From Pseudomonas sp. R37(2017) (lineage in GTDB: Bacteria; Pseudomonadota; Gammaproteobacteria; Pseudomonadales; Pseudomonadaceae): a stretch of DNA of 64,000 bases. Below are positions 15,948 to 24,510 of this stretch, piece after piece (position 1 is the stretch's first letter; each line of letters opens with the position of its first letter). Position numbers and translations under genes: made by a program. The stretch spans positions 124,001-188,000 of the forward strand of contig NZ_NEHO01000010.1 of NCBI RefSeq assembly GCF_002113375.1. The letters run 5' to 3'. The notes below the pieces were generated by a model. It searched no databases. It saw only the letters and a program-made list of their open reading frames with translations, and was not told where the DNA came from.

Positions 15948-18779
15948 ATGACCGACTATAAAGCCACGCTAAACCTTCCGGACACCGCCTTCCCAATGAA
16001 GGCCGGCCTGCCTCAGCGCGAACCGCAGATTCTGCAGCGCTGGGACAGCATTGGCCTGTACGGAAAGTTGCGCGAGATTGGCAAGGATCGTCCGAAGTTC
16101 GTCCTGCACGACGGCCCTCCGTATGCCAACGGTACGATCCACATCGGTCATGCGCTGAACAAGATTCTCAAGGACATGATCATCCGCTCGAAGACCCTGT
16201 CGGGCTTCGATGCGCCTTATGTTCCGGGCTGGGACTGCCACGGCCTGCCGATCGAGCACAAGGTCGAAGTGACCCACGGCAAGAACCTGGGCGCGGACAA
16301 GACCCGCGAACTGTGCCGTGCCTACGCCACCGAGCAGATCGAAGGCCAGAAATCGGAATTCATCCGTCTGGGTGTGTTGGGCGACTTTGCCAACCCGTAC
16401 AAGACCATGGACTTCAAGAACGAGGCCGGTGAAATCCGCGCCCTCGCCGAAATCGTCAAGGGCGGCTTCGTGTTCAAGGGCCTCAAGCCTGTGAACTGGT
16501 GCTTCGACTGCGGTTCGGCCCTGGCCGAAGCAGAAGTCGAGTACGAGAACAAGAAGTCCTCGACCATCGACGTGGCGTTCCCGATTGCCGACGAAGCCAA
16601 GCTGGCTGCCGCCTTCGGTTTGCCAACCCTGGCCAAACCGGCTTCGATCGTGATCTGGACCACCACCCCGTGGACCATCCCGGCCAACCAGGCGTTGAAC
16701 GTTCATCCTGAATTCAACTACGCCCTGGTCGATATCGGCGACAAGCTGTTGGTACTGGCTGAGGAGCTGGTGGAATCCTGCCTGTCGCGCTACGGCGTCG
16801 AAGGCTCGGTACTCGCCACTGCTTCGGGCTCGGCGCTGGAACTGATCAATTTCCGTCATCCGTTCTACGATCGTCTGTCGCCGGTTTACCTGGCCGACTA
16901 TGTTGAACTGGGTGCCGGCACCGGCGTGGTTCACTCCGCTCCGGCCTACGGCGTGGACGACTTCGTGACCTGCAAGAAGTACGGCATGGTCAACGACGAC
17001 ATCCTCAACCCGGTTCAAAGCAATGGCGTGTACGTGCCATCGCTGGAATTCTTTGGCGGCCAGTTCATCTGGAAGGCCAACCCGGCCATCGTCGACAAAC
17101 TGACCGAAGTCGGTGCGCTGCTGCATACCACCGTCATCGAACACAGCTACATGCACTGCTGGCGCCACAAGACCCCGCTGATCTATCGCGCTACCGCGCA
17201 GTGGTTCATCGGCATGGACAAGCAGCCGACCACCGGTGACAGCCTGCGTCAGCGTTCGCTCAAAGCCATCGAAGACACCAAGTTCGTTCCGGCCTGGGGC
17301 CAGGCGCGCTTGCACTCGATGATCGCCAACCGTCCGGACTGGTGCATTTCCCGCCAGCGCAACTGGGGTGTGCCGATCCCGTTCTTCCTGAACAAGGAAA
17401 ACGGCGAGCTGCACCCGCGCACCGTCGAGTTGATGGAAGAAGTTGCCAAGCGCGTTGAGGTCGAAGGCATCGAGGCCTGGTTCAAGCTGGACGCCGCTGA
17501 ACTGCTGGGCGATGAAGCGCCGCAGTACGACAAGATCAGCGATACCCTGGACGTCTGGTTCGATTCGGGCACCACGCACTGGCACGTCCTGCGCGGTTCG
17601 CACCCGATGGGCCACGAAGCCGGTCCACGCGCCGACCTGTACCTGGAAGGCTCGGATCAACACCGTGGCTGGTTCCACTCGTCGCTGCTGACCGGTTGCG
17701 CCATCGACAACCACGCACCGTATCGCGAACTGCTGACTCACGGCTTCACGGTCGACGAATCCGGCCGCAAGATGTCCAAGTCTCTGGGCAACGTGATTGC
17801 GCCACAGAAAGTCAACGACACCCTGGGCGCCGACATCATGCGTCTGTGGGTTGCCTCGACCGATTACTCGGGTGAAATGGCGGTTTCCGAGCAGATCCTG
17901 CAACGCAGTGCGGACGCTTACCGGCGTATCCGTAACACCGCGCGTTTCCTGCTGTCGAACCTGACCGGCTTCAACCCGGCCACGGACCTGCTGCCGGCCG
18001 AAGAGATGCTGGCACTGGACCGTTGGGCCGTGGACCGTACCCTGCTGCTGCAACGTGAGCTGCAAGAGCACTACGGCGAATACCGCTTCTGGAACGTGTA
18101 CTCGAAGATCCACAACTTCTGCGTGCAGGAGCTGGGCGGCTTCTATCTCGACATCATCAAGGATCGCCAGTACACCACCGGCGCCGACAGCAAGGCCCGC
18201 CGTTCGTGCCAGACTGCGCTGTTCCATATCTCCGAAGCGCTGGTGCGCTGGATCGCGCCGATCCTGGCGTTTACCGCCGACGAACTGTGGCAGTACCTGC
18301 CGGGCGAGCGTAACGACTCCGTGATGCTCAACACCTGGTACGAAGGCCTGAGCGAGTTGCCGGAAGGCTTCGAGCTGGGTCGTGCCTACTGGGACCGCAT
18401 CATGGAAGTGAAGGTTGCGGTCAACAAAGAGATGGAAATCCAGCGTGCAGCCAAGGCAGTAGGCGGCAACCTGCAAGCCGAAGTGACGCTGTTCGCCGAA
18501 GACGCGCTGACAGCCGACCTGGCCAAGCTGAGCAACGAACTGCGCTTCGTACTGATCACGTCGACCGCCAGCGTTGCACCATTGGTGCAGGCACCGGCCG
18601 ATGCCGTGGTTACCGAAGTCAGCGGCCTGAAGCTGAAGATCGTCAAGTCCGCCCACGCCAAGTGCGCCCGCTGCTGGCACTGCCGTGAAGACGTCGGTGT
18701 GAACCCGGAGCATCCGGAAATCTGCGGCCGTTGCGTCGACAACATCAGCGGCGCTGGCGAGGTCCGTCACTATGCCTAA
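15948..18779 (+). CDS. ileS: Isoleucyl-tRNA synthetase
   Basis: 943 residues, a class I synthetase. The HIGH motif is in NGTIHIGHALNKILKD (about residue 65) and KMSKS in ESGRKMSKSLGN (about 608). The CP1 editing domain lies between them (TTTPWTIPANQALNVHPE). The C-terminal zinc finger CARCWHCREDVG...CGRC is complete. The length fits the eubacterial type, not the eukaryote-like mupirocin-resistant form. It overlaps lspA by 8 bp. Confidence 0.97.
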   Translation: MTDYKATLNLPDTAFPMKAGLPQREPQILQRWDSIGLYGKLREIGKDRPKFVLHDGPPYANGTIHIGHALNKILKDMIIRSKTLSGFDAPYVPGWDCHGLPIEHKVEVTHGKNLGADKTRELCRAYATEQIEGQKSEFIRLGVLGDFANPYKTMDFKNEAGEIRALAEIVKGGFVFKGLKPVNWCFDCGSALAEAEVEYENKKSSTIDVAFPIADEAKLAAAFGLPTLAKPASIVIWTTTPWTIPANQALNVHPEFNYALVDIGDKLLVLAEELVESCLSRYGVEGSVLATASGSALELINFRHPFYDRLSPVYLADYVELGAGTGVVHSAPAYGVDDFVTCKKYGMVNDDILNPVQSNGVYVPSLEFFGGQFIWKANPAIVDKLTEVGALLHTTVIEHSYMHCWRHKTPLIYRATAQWFIGMDKQPTTGDSLRQRSLKAIEDTKFVPAWGQARLHSMIANRPDWCISRQRNWGVPIPFFLNKENGELHPRTVELMEEVAKRVEVEGIEAWFKLDAAELLGDEAPQYDKISDTLDVWFDSGTTHWHVLRGSHPMGHEAGPRADLYLEGSDQHRGWFHSSLLTGCAIDNHAPYRELLTHGFTVDESGRKMSKSLGNVIAPQKVNDTLGADIMRLWVASTDYSGEMAVSEQILQRSADAYRRIRNTARFLLSNLTGFNPATDLLPAEEMLALDRWAVDRTLLLQRELQEHYGEYRFWNVYSKIHNFCVQELGGFYLDIIKDRQYTTGADSKARRSCQTALFHISEALVRWIAPILAFTADELWQYLPGERNDSVMLNTWYEGLSELPEGFELGRAYWDRIMEVKVAVNKEMEIQRAAKAVGGNLQAEVTLFAEDALTADLAKLSNELRFVLITSTASVAPLVQAPADAVVTEVSGLKLKIVKSAHAKCARCWHCREDVGVNPEHPEICGRCVDNISGAGEVRHYA

Positions 18780-19284
18780 TGCCGTTGGCCGTTTCGGGCG
18801 GCTGAGCTGGCTCTGGTTGAGCTTGCTGGTCCTGGTCATCGACCAGGCCAGCAAGTTCTACTTCGAAGGCAGGCTCCAGATGTACCAGCAGATCGTGATC
18901 ATCCCCGATTACTTCAGCTGGACCCTGGCGTACAACACTGGCGCGGCGTTCAGCTTCCTGGCCGACAGCTCCGGCTGGCAGCGCTGGCTGTTCGCGTTGA
19001 TCGCAGTCGTGGTCAGTGCGGTGCTGGTGGTATGGCTCAAGCGTCTGGGGCGCAACGAGACCTGGCTGGCCGTTGCTCTGGCCCTGGTACTGGGCGGCGC
19101 GCTGGGCAACCTTTATGACCGCATTGCCTTGGGCCATGTGATCGATTTCATCCTGGTGCACTGGCAGAATCGCTGGTACTTCCCGGCATTCAATTTTGCC
19201 GACAGTGCCATCACTGTAGGCGCTGTCATGCTGGCACTGGATATGTTCAAAAGTAAAAAGACCGGAGAAACCGTTCATGACTGA
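18772..19284 (+). CDS. lspA: Lipoprotein signal peptidase (signal peptidase II)
   Basis: 170 residues with four membrane spans. It cleaves the signal of prolipoproteins after diacylglyceryl transfer. Conserved motifs are DQASKFYFEG, NTGAAFSFLAD, GGALGNLYDRIALGHVIDF with the first catalytic Asp, and FNFADSAITVG with the second. It overlaps ileS at its start and fkpB at its end (8 bp each), so translation is probably coupled. Confidence 0.96.
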   Translation: MPNAVGRFGRLSWLWLSLLVLVIDQASKFYFEGRLQMYQQIVIIPDYFSWTLAYNTGAAFSFLADSSGWQRWLFALIAVVVSAVLVVWLKRLGRNETWLAVALALVLGGALGNLYDRIALGHVIDFILVHWQNRWYFPAFNFADSAITVGAVMLALDMFKSKKTGETVHD

Positions 19285-19729
19285 ACAGGTATTGGCTGAG
19301 CAACGCATCGGCCAGAACACGGAAGTCACCTTGCATTTCGCATTGCGCCTGGAGAACGGCGACACGGTGGACAGCACCTTTGACAAAGCCCCGGCGACCT
19401 TCAAGGTAGGTGATGGCAACCTGCTTCCAGGTTTCGAGGCGGCGCTGTTCGGTTTCAAGGCTGGTGACAAGCGTACACTGAGCATCGAGCCGGAAAACGC
19501 TTTCGGCCAGCCAAACCCGCAAAACGTGCAGGTTATCCCGCGTTCGCAGTTCCAGAACATGGAGCTGTCGCCAGGTTTGCTGGTGATCTTCAACGATGCG
19601 GCCAATACTGAATTGCCGGGCGTGGTCAAAGAGTTCGACGATGGGCAAGTGACTGTCGACTTCAACCATCCGCTGGCGGGCAAGACGTTGACCTTTGATG
19701 TGGAAATCATCTCCGTCAAAGCACTGTAG
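19277..19729 (+). CDS. fkpB: FKBP-type peptidyl-prolyl isomerase, SlpA/FkpB type
   Basis: 150 residues, SlyD-like. An FKBP half (VTLHFALRLENGDTVDSTFDKAPATFKVGDGNLLPGFE) is interrupted by an IF insert domain (GDKRTLSIEPENAFG, PQNVQVIPRSQF). It ends FDVEIISVKAL, without the His-rich metal tail of SlyD. It is a cytoplasmic folding helper. It is the last gene of the ribF-ileS-lspA-fkpB run; a REP element separates it from ispH. Confidence 0.93.
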   Translation: MTEQVLAEQRIGQNTEVTLHFALRLENGDTVDSTFDKAPATFKVGDGNLLPGFEAALFGFKAGDKRTLSIEPENAFGQPNPQNVQVIPRSQFQNMELSPGLLVIFNDAANTELPGVVKEFDDGQVTVDFNHPLAGKTLTFDVEIISVKAL

Positions 19730-19748
19730 ATACTGTGAATGCGGGCTT

Positions 19749-19880
19749 GTGTGGCGAGGGGGCTTGCCCCCGTTGGGGTGCGAAGCGCCCCTGAAACCGG
19801 CCTCCGAGATTCTGAATGAGTCAGCGGTGACTGCTTTACGATTGCTGCGCAATCGAACGGGGGCAAGCCCCCTCGCCACA
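19749..19880. repeat. REP pair, GTGGCGAGGGGGC family
   Basis: Inverted copies TGTGGCGAGGGGGCTTGCCC and the reverse complement ending CCCTCGCCACA are about 75 bp apart, between fkpB and ispH. This is a different REP sequence family from the others, seen again at 52.2 kb. Directly after it, GCTCGCTCCCACGG looks like the end of a unit of the first family, so the two families abut here. Confidence 0.87.
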
Positions 19881-19940
19881 AATAGCTCGCTCCCACGGTT
19901 TGTTTTTCATTGTTTTCGCGCGCAAGACACGAGGCACAGC

Positions 19941-20888
19941 ATGCAAATCAAACTCGCCAATCCCCGTGGCTTCTGCGCCGGTGTGGACCGGGCGATCGAA
20001 ATCGTCAACCGCGCCCTGGAAGTTTTCGGGCCGCCGATCTACGTGCGCCACGAAGTGGTTCACAACAAGTTCGTGGTCGAAGACCTGCGCTCCCGTGGCG
20101 CGATCTTCGTCGAAGAACTGGATCAGGTGCCGGACGACGTCATCGTGATCTTCAGTGCCCACGGCGTTTCCCAGGCCGTGCGCAGCGAAGCGGCCGGTCG
20201 TGGGCTGAAAGTGTTCGACGCCACATGCCCGCTGGTGACCAAAGTCCACATCGAGGTAGCGCGCTACAGCCGCGATGGCCGTGAATGCATTCTCATCGGC
20301 CACGCCGGTCACCCGGAAGTCGAAGGCACCATGGGCCAGTACGATGGCAGCAATGGCGGGGCGATCTACCTGGTCGAAGACGAGAAAGATGTCGCGGCTT
20401 TGCAGGTGAACAACCCTGAAAAGCTCGCCTTCGTGACCCAGACCACCTTGTCGATGGACGATACCAGTCGTGTTATCGACGCGCTGCGTTCGCGCTTCCC
20501 GGCTATTGGTGGACCGCGCAAGGACGACATTTGCTACGCCACGCAAAACCGTCAGGATGCGGTCAAGCAACTGGCCGACGAGTGCGACGTGGTGCTGGTG
20601 GTCGGTAGTCCGAACAGCTCCAACTCCAATCGCTTGCGCGAGTTGGCAGAGCGCATGTCCACTCCGGCTTACCTGATCGACGGTGCCGAAGACCTGCAAA
20701 AGAGCTGGTTTGATGGCGTCGAGCGTATCGGTATCACCGCTGGTGCATCCGCCCCGGAAGTTTTGGTGCGCGGCGTGATCCAGCAGTTGCAGGCCTGGGG
20801 GGCTACCGGTGCCGATGAACTGGCCGGTCGCGAAGAGAACATCACGTTCTCGATGCCCAAAGAACTGCGCGTTCGCTCGGTGCTCTGA
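19941..20888 (+). CDS. ispH: 4-hydroxy-3-methylbut-2-enyl diphosphate reductase
   Basis: 315 residues. It is an iron-sulfur enzyme making IPP and DMAPP in the last MEP-pathway step. The three cluster cysteines are in NPRGFCAGVDRAIEIV (C12), DATCPLVTKVH (about 96) and ICYATQNRQDAV (about 197). The start MQIKLANPRG follows GAGGCACAGC. The 3' end overlaps the minus-strand fimT frame by 47 bp. Confidence 0.96.
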   Translation: MQIKLANPRGFCAGVDRAIEIVNRALEVFGPPIYVRHEVVHNKFVVEDLRSRGAIFVEELDQVPDDVIVIFSAHGVSQAVRSEAAGRGLKVFDATCPLVTKVHIEVARYSRDGRECILIGHAGHPEVEGTMGQYDGSNGGAIYLVEDEKDVAALQVNNPEKLAFVTQTTLSMDDTSRVIDALRSRFPAIGGPRKDDICYATQNRQDAVKQLADECDVVLVVGSPNSSNSNRLRELAERMSTPAYLIDGAEDLQKSWFDGVERIGITAGASAPEVLVRGVIQQLQAWGATGADELAGREENITFSMPKELRVRSVL

Positions 20889-21393
20889 GTTTTTTCCTGT
20901 CGCATAACGCTTGCTCAGCCTTGTCGCTGCGCAGGCTGACGCGACCGGTCCGTGCCAACACCACTTGATGTTGGCTGACCGGCTCGCGAACGGCGCAAAT
21001 GTGCAATGTCCCGCCAAACAATGACTCGCCCTGACCTCTGAATCGTATAGAGCTTCCGACTGGACCGTTCCCTACAATCGACATTCGTGCGCCGTTCTGG
21101 CGTTCGGCCAGTACTGGATTGTCGCTATCCATCTCCCCTTTGCCGCTGACATCCAGAATGATCCGCCAGCCTTGGCTCCAGTCACCATTGATGCCGTGAA
21201 TCACCACGGCCTGGTTGCGGACGATGGCTTCGTTCCGGGCGGTGCGAATGCCACTGAAAAGAGTCTGTGCCGCTTGCTCTCTTTGGTTCGACTCGATCAG
21301 CGAGGCGAACGCCGGACTGGTCCAATGCAGAACAATTCCTGTAATTGCCAGTCCCATGAGCAGTTCGAACAGGCTGAAGCCTTGTTGCCGCAT
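20842..21393 (-). CDS. fimT: FimT-type minor pseudopilin
   Basis: 183 residues. It has a type IV prepilin leader MRQQG ahead of the N-methylated helix FSLFELLMGLAITG, with Glu at +5, for processing by PilD. The body resembles GspH/FimT (LFSGIRTARNEAIVRNQAVVI, TLHICA, RTGRVSL). The frame begins further upstream, but only the ATG at 21393 gives a short prepilin leader. The natural GspH-like end would be near ...EQALC. Here the frame continues for 19 residues (DRKKLRAPSERAV...) into the antisense of ispH, so the original stop seems lost. It is divergent from fimU. Confidence 0.8.
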   Translation of the reverse strand: MRQQGFSLFELLMGLAITGIVLHWTSPAFASLIESNQREQAAQTLFSGIRTARNEAIVRNQAVVIHGINGDWSQGWRIILDVSGKGEMDSDNPVLAERQNGARMSIVGNGPVGSSIRFRGQGESLFGGTLHICAVREPVSQHQVVLARTGRVSLRSDKAEQALCDRKKLRAPSERAVLWASRT

Positions 21394-21523
21394 GACATCT
21401 CCCTCCGTGGCGTGCTGTGGCCCGCGCAATCCTTGCGCGAGAAATGACAACGCACACGCACTGCATCGCTCGAATGTTGCGCTGCGCAAGAGCAGGTATA
21501 GCCGAAGGAAACAGAAGGCCCCG

Positions 21524-21997
21524 ATGGATCATCGTACAAAAGGTTTCACGCTGATCGAGTTGCTGGTCGCGCTCGCGATCCTTCTGATCCTGCTGACTCT
21601 GGCTGTCCCGGCGTTTACCCGCTCGACGCAAGCAACCAGGGCCGATGCTGAAATCGCGGACCTGCGACGAGCCCTGAATTTTGCCCGGCTCGAAGCCGTG
21701 GATCGAGGTAACACCACACGGGTTCGTCCGACGGCCGGCGGGGATACCTGGAGTGGGGAGCTGGCGGTTTACGACGGTACTGGCGCTTTGGCCAATGTAT
21801 TGCGGGTTGTTCCGGCGATGAGCAGCGGTGCAACTCTGGCACTAACCTCTGGCGTCACCGCCATTGATTTCAACGCAATGGGTGGATTGTCGGCGCCGTC
21901 CTCGGAGGTGTCGATCAGCTATGGGCGAGGCGCACAAAGCAGGACGCTGACAGTGTGTTTGAATGGGCGAATTCTTTTGGGTGGAAGTTGCGGATGA
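21524..21997 (+). CDS. fimU: Minor pilin FimU
   Basis: 157 residues. The prepilin leader MDHRTKG is cleaved before FTLIELLVALAILLILLTLAVPAF, with Glu at +5. A GspH-like body (ADLRRALNFARLEAVDRGNTTRVRP) ends in a C-terminal Cys pair (LTVCLNGRILLGGSCG). In type IV pili, FimU belongs to the priming complex with PilV, PilW, PilX and PilE. It is the first gene of the minor pilin operon; its stop overlaps the pilV start (GATGAG). The start ATG follows CGAAGGAAACAGAAGG. Confidence 0.88.
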   Translation: MDHRTKGFTLIELLVALAILLILLTLAVPAFTRSTQATRADAEIADLRRALNFARLEAVDRGNTTRVRPTAGGDTWSGELAVYDGTGALANVLRVVPAMSSGATLALTSGVTAIDFNAMGGLSAPSSEVSISYGRGAQSRTLTVCLNGRILLGGSCG

Positions 21998-22443
21998 GGG
22001 CAGGGGGCCAAGGCTCGCAGCAGGGCATGACGCTGGTCGAAGTCCTGGTTGCGTTAGTCATTCTGGGCGTGGGGTTGCTGGGGGCTGCGGCGTTCCAACT
22101 CAATGCGCTGAAATACACGGACAGTGCGCGTATGACCAGTCAGGCCAGTTTCATCGCCTACGACATGATGGACCGCATTCGCGCCAACGCCGCTGCGGAC
22201 TACAGCATTGCGCCGCCAGCTTCGGGCAACCCGGACGTTGCTCGGGATCAGGACCTGTTTGATTTCAATACCAACATCGCCAGCTCATTGGGTGCCACCG
22301 CGACGGGCAGTATCACCGTCAATCGGCAGGTGTACACCATCACGATTACCTGGGATGACTCACGGGCTGCGAATGCTGCCGACTCGCGGCGCAGTTTCGT
22401 CCTGAGCAGCCGTACGGCCATTGATCCGGTGGTGATCCCGTGA
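21994..22443 (+). CDS. pilV: Minor pilin PilV
   Basis: 149 residues. The leader MRAGGQGSQQG is followed by MTLVEVLVALVILGVGLLGAAAFQLNALK, the typical PilV N-terminus with Glu at +5. The PilV domain core is SFIAYDMMDRIRANAAADYSIAP. The true start is ATG at 21994, overlapping the fimU stop; an upstream in-frame codon would give too long a leader. Its stop overlaps the GTG of pilW. It is shorter than my recollection of PAO1 PilV (about 185). Confidence 0.87.
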   Translation: MRAGGQGSQQGMTLVEVLVALVILGVGLLGAAAFQLNALKYTDSARMTSQASFIAYDMMDRIRANAAADYSIAPPASGNPDVARDQDLFDFNTNIASSLGATATGSITVNRQVYTITITWDDSRAANAADSRRSFVLSSRTAIDPVVIP

Positions 22444-23147
22444 GTCATCGCAGCAAGGGCTTTGGCCTGGTCGAGTTGCTGATCGCCCTGGCGTTGAGCT
22501 CGATCGTGGTGCTCGGTGTGGTGCAGGTTTTCATCGCGGCCAAGAACACCTATCTCAGCCAGAGCGCGGCCGCGAACATGCAGGAGGACGCGCGTTTCGT
22601 GTTGAGCAAAATGATTCAGGAAATCCGCATGGTCGGGATGTTCGGTTGCGTGCAAACGATCGCTGATTCGAGTGAGAAACGTGATTTCCATGCCAGTCAG
22701 CTAACGCCGATCCGTTGGGACAAAGGCAGGCGTAGTTTGACGCTGGTTACAGCGGATGTCGGCGTTAATGGCGACAAGCCGGACTGGACTGTGCTTTCCG
22801 ACTGTCGAGCCAGTTCGACGGCCTACAGTGAGCGGCGGTCGCCAGTGGCGGGGCAATTGGCCTTTCCGATCCGGCGGCTGGTTTACAGCTTCAGCGACGA
22901 CCAACTACTGATGCAGGGTGGATCAGCTTCAGCCCAGGTATTGGTGGATAACGTCAGCGCTTTTGACGTGAGCTTCGGCTTGGCCAGCACGGCCACTGAT
23001 CTGGCTGCTTCCCGCTACAGCAGCAACCCGCCGGACCCCGCGCTGATTCGTAGTGTTCGCCTGAGCCTGACCCTCACCGATCCGCACCGCCGGGTGAGCG
23101 ATCAAACCTTCAATGTGGTTGCCGCTCTACGCAATCGCTTGCCATGA
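22440..23147 (+). CDS. pilW: Minor pilin PilW
   Basis: 235 residues from a GTG start that overlaps the pilV stop (GTGA). The leader MSHRSKG is followed by FGLVELLIALALSSIVVLGVVQVF with Glu at +5. The middle, AANMQEDARFVLSKMIQEIRMVGMFGCV, is typical of PilW. It is a priming-complex subunit. The strict GTGA coupling argues that the operon remains under translational organisation. The protein is shorter than the PAO1 one I recall (about 274). Confidence 0.87.
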   Translation: MSHRSKGFGLVELLIALALSSIVVLGVVQVFIAAKNTYLSQSAAANMQEDARFVLSKMIQEIRMVGMFGCVQTIADSSEKRDFHASQLTPIRWDKGRRSLTLVTADVGVNGDKPDWTVLSDCRASSTAYSERRSPVAGQLAFPIRRLVYSFSDDQLLMQGGSASAQVLVDNVSAFDVSFGLASTATDLAASRYSSNPPDPALIRSVRLSLTLTDPHRRVSDQTFNVVAALRNRLP

Positions 23148-23157
23148 GGGAGTGCCG

Positions 23158-23637
23158 ATGAGTCGTTCTTCCATGACCTGTTGCACCCAGCGCGGCATGG
23201 CACTGCTGGTCACTCTGGTGTTCTTGCTCTTGCTGACGCTGACGGGGCTTTCATCAATGCAGAGTGCCACCCTGCAGGAAAAAATGGCCGGTAGCGTCGC
23301 CTTGCGCAACCAGTCGTTCCAGAGCGCGGAAGCCGCCTTGCGGGTGGGCGAGAGTGGAGTGCAAAGGGACAGTTATGCGCTACCCGTTTGTAGCGGCATT
23401 GTTCAGTGTGCACCACCGGCTGAGTCCTTGACCATTACCGCCGCTGGTTTCAACGCCACGTCCGGAGTGACCTGGATTGCATCGGGCAACGGTTTTTATG
23501 GCGTGCAAAACATCGGTGTCAGCGAAGATGCGGTGAATGTGCCAATCAATACCCAGGCGACCTTGTATCGGGTGACGGCTATAGGCATCGCGGGTCATTC
23601 GCGAAGTGTGGTGGAGAGCATCTATGCGAAGTACTGA
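23158..23637 (+). CDS. pilX: Minor pilin PilX
   Basis: 159 residues. The N-terminal MSRSSMTCCTQRG leads into MALLVTLVFLLLLTLTGLSSMQSATLQEKMAGS, the PilX_N signature. PilX proteins lack the Glu+5 of the other pilins, and this one does too. It has two body cysteines (PVCSGIVQCAPPAES). The ATG at 23158 lies 10 bp after the pilW stop, with GAGGGAGTGCCG as ribosome site. The next gene starts inside its last codons. Confidence 0.87.
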   Translation: MSRSSMTCCTQRGMALLVTLVFLLLLTLTGLSSMQSATLQEKMAGSVALRNQSFQSAEAALRVGESGVQRDSYALPVCSGIVQCAPPAESLTITAAGFNATSGVTWIASGNGFYGVQNIGVSEDAVNVPINTQATLYRVTAIGIAGHSRSVVESIYAKY

Positions 23638-24037
23638 GCGACTTTTGCGGTTAAGGTCACAGCTGGCTGGTGTCCTGGTCGCGCTTGGCGTCTCAGTGTC
23701 GACGCAGGCTGCCACGTCAGTGGATTCGCCAGCGCTGAACCGGCCAACCTGCCTGGCCAATGGCAACTGGTACGGTTTTTACCACGGCAATCAGGGCTTG
23801 AAGGCCGTCTGCCTGAAGCTGCCCGATGCGATCAGCGTTAAGATGCTCGACAGCAACGCCGATGGAGTGGTCGACAATAGCGACACGCTCTCCGAGGGCG
23901 TGATCTTTATCGGCGAACATTCGACCCAGGACGCCGGCGACAATGGTGGGGCGGTGAACGATTCCACTGGCGACGGTACGCCGGGGATGGAAAAATCCGG
24001 CGGCAGCCGTCGCATCATGTGGCGACAAATACAGTGA
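23624..24037 (+). CDS. Short secreted protein in the pilY1 position, possible PilY1 remnant
   Basis: 137 residues from an ATG overlapping the last 14 bases of pilX. The N-terminus has an Arg-rich start and a Sec signal peptide (LAGVLVALGVSVSTQAA). The mature part contains DSNADGVVDN, an EF-hand/dockerin-like calcium loop (D-x-N-x-D-G-x-x-D), and ends SRRIMWRQIQ. In P. aeruginosa this slot holds pilY1, a roughly 1,160-residue tip protein with calcium sites. The ending resembles the Trp-Arg tails I recall on PilY1. I infer an internally deleted pilY1, or a small replacement protein. It is 14 bp before pilE. Confidence 0.6.
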   Translation: MRSTERLLRLRSQLAGVLVALGVSVSTQAATSVDSPALNRPTCLANGNWYGFYHGNQGLKAVCLKLPDAISVKMLDSNADGVVDNSDTLSEGVIFIGEHSTQDAGDNGGAVNDSTGDGTPGMEKSGGSRRIMWRQIQ

Positions 24038-24051
24038 GTGAGAGTTGAGGC

Positions 24052-24453
24052 ATGCGTAGTTCCAACCGCGGTTTTACCCTGATCGAAATCATGATCGTGA
24101 TTGCGATCATTGGTATTGTCATGACCATAGCCGCCCCGAGTTTCACTGAGTACCTGAACAAGGGCCGTCGCGCAGACGTGACCGGCCTGCTCTCGGAGCA
24201 GGCGCAGCTCCTGGAGCGGTTCTACTCGCAGAAAAATGTCTACACCGATGCGACGGGCCTCAGTGCAGGTAATGATTACTACAGCATCATTCCGACCTTG
24301 GCCGACCAGACCTTTCTGCTGACGGCGGTGCGCAAGACCGGTTCAAGCATGGCCACTGACAAGTGCGGTGATCTGACCATCACCAACACGGGTGCCCTGG
24401 GCATGGTCAACGCAAAATCCGGCCTGACCAGCAAAGACTGCTGGGGGCGCTGA
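24052..24453 (+). CDS. pilE: Minor pilin PilE
   Basis: 133 residues. The leader MRSSNRG is followed by FTLIEIMIVIAIIGIVMTIAAPSFTEYLNKGRRAD, Glu at +5. The body has QAQLLERFYSQKNVYTDA and two cysteines (DKCGDLTI, KDCWGR) forming the usual C-terminal disulfide loop. It connects the minor pilin complex with the major pilin in known systems. It is the last gene of the fimU operon; thiO follows after 57 bp. Confidence 0.88.
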   Translation: MRSSNRGFTLIEIMIVIAIIGIVMTIAAPSFTEYLNKGRRADVTGLLSEQAQLLERFYSQKNVYTDATGLSAGNDYYSIIPTLADQTFLLTAVRKTGSSMATDKCGDLTITNTGALGMVNAKSGLTSKDCWGR

Positions 24454-24510
24454 GATTCTTTTTTCAGGTGCTTTTTGCACCCTCTGTCTATTTAACGATT
24501 GGATCAGAAC

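Noticed and set aside
15969..18854. A 961-codon open frame antisense to ileS
   Set aside because: It lies exactly opposite a clear synthetase gene, has low-complexity composition, and is expected from GC-rich third positions. No family features are visible.
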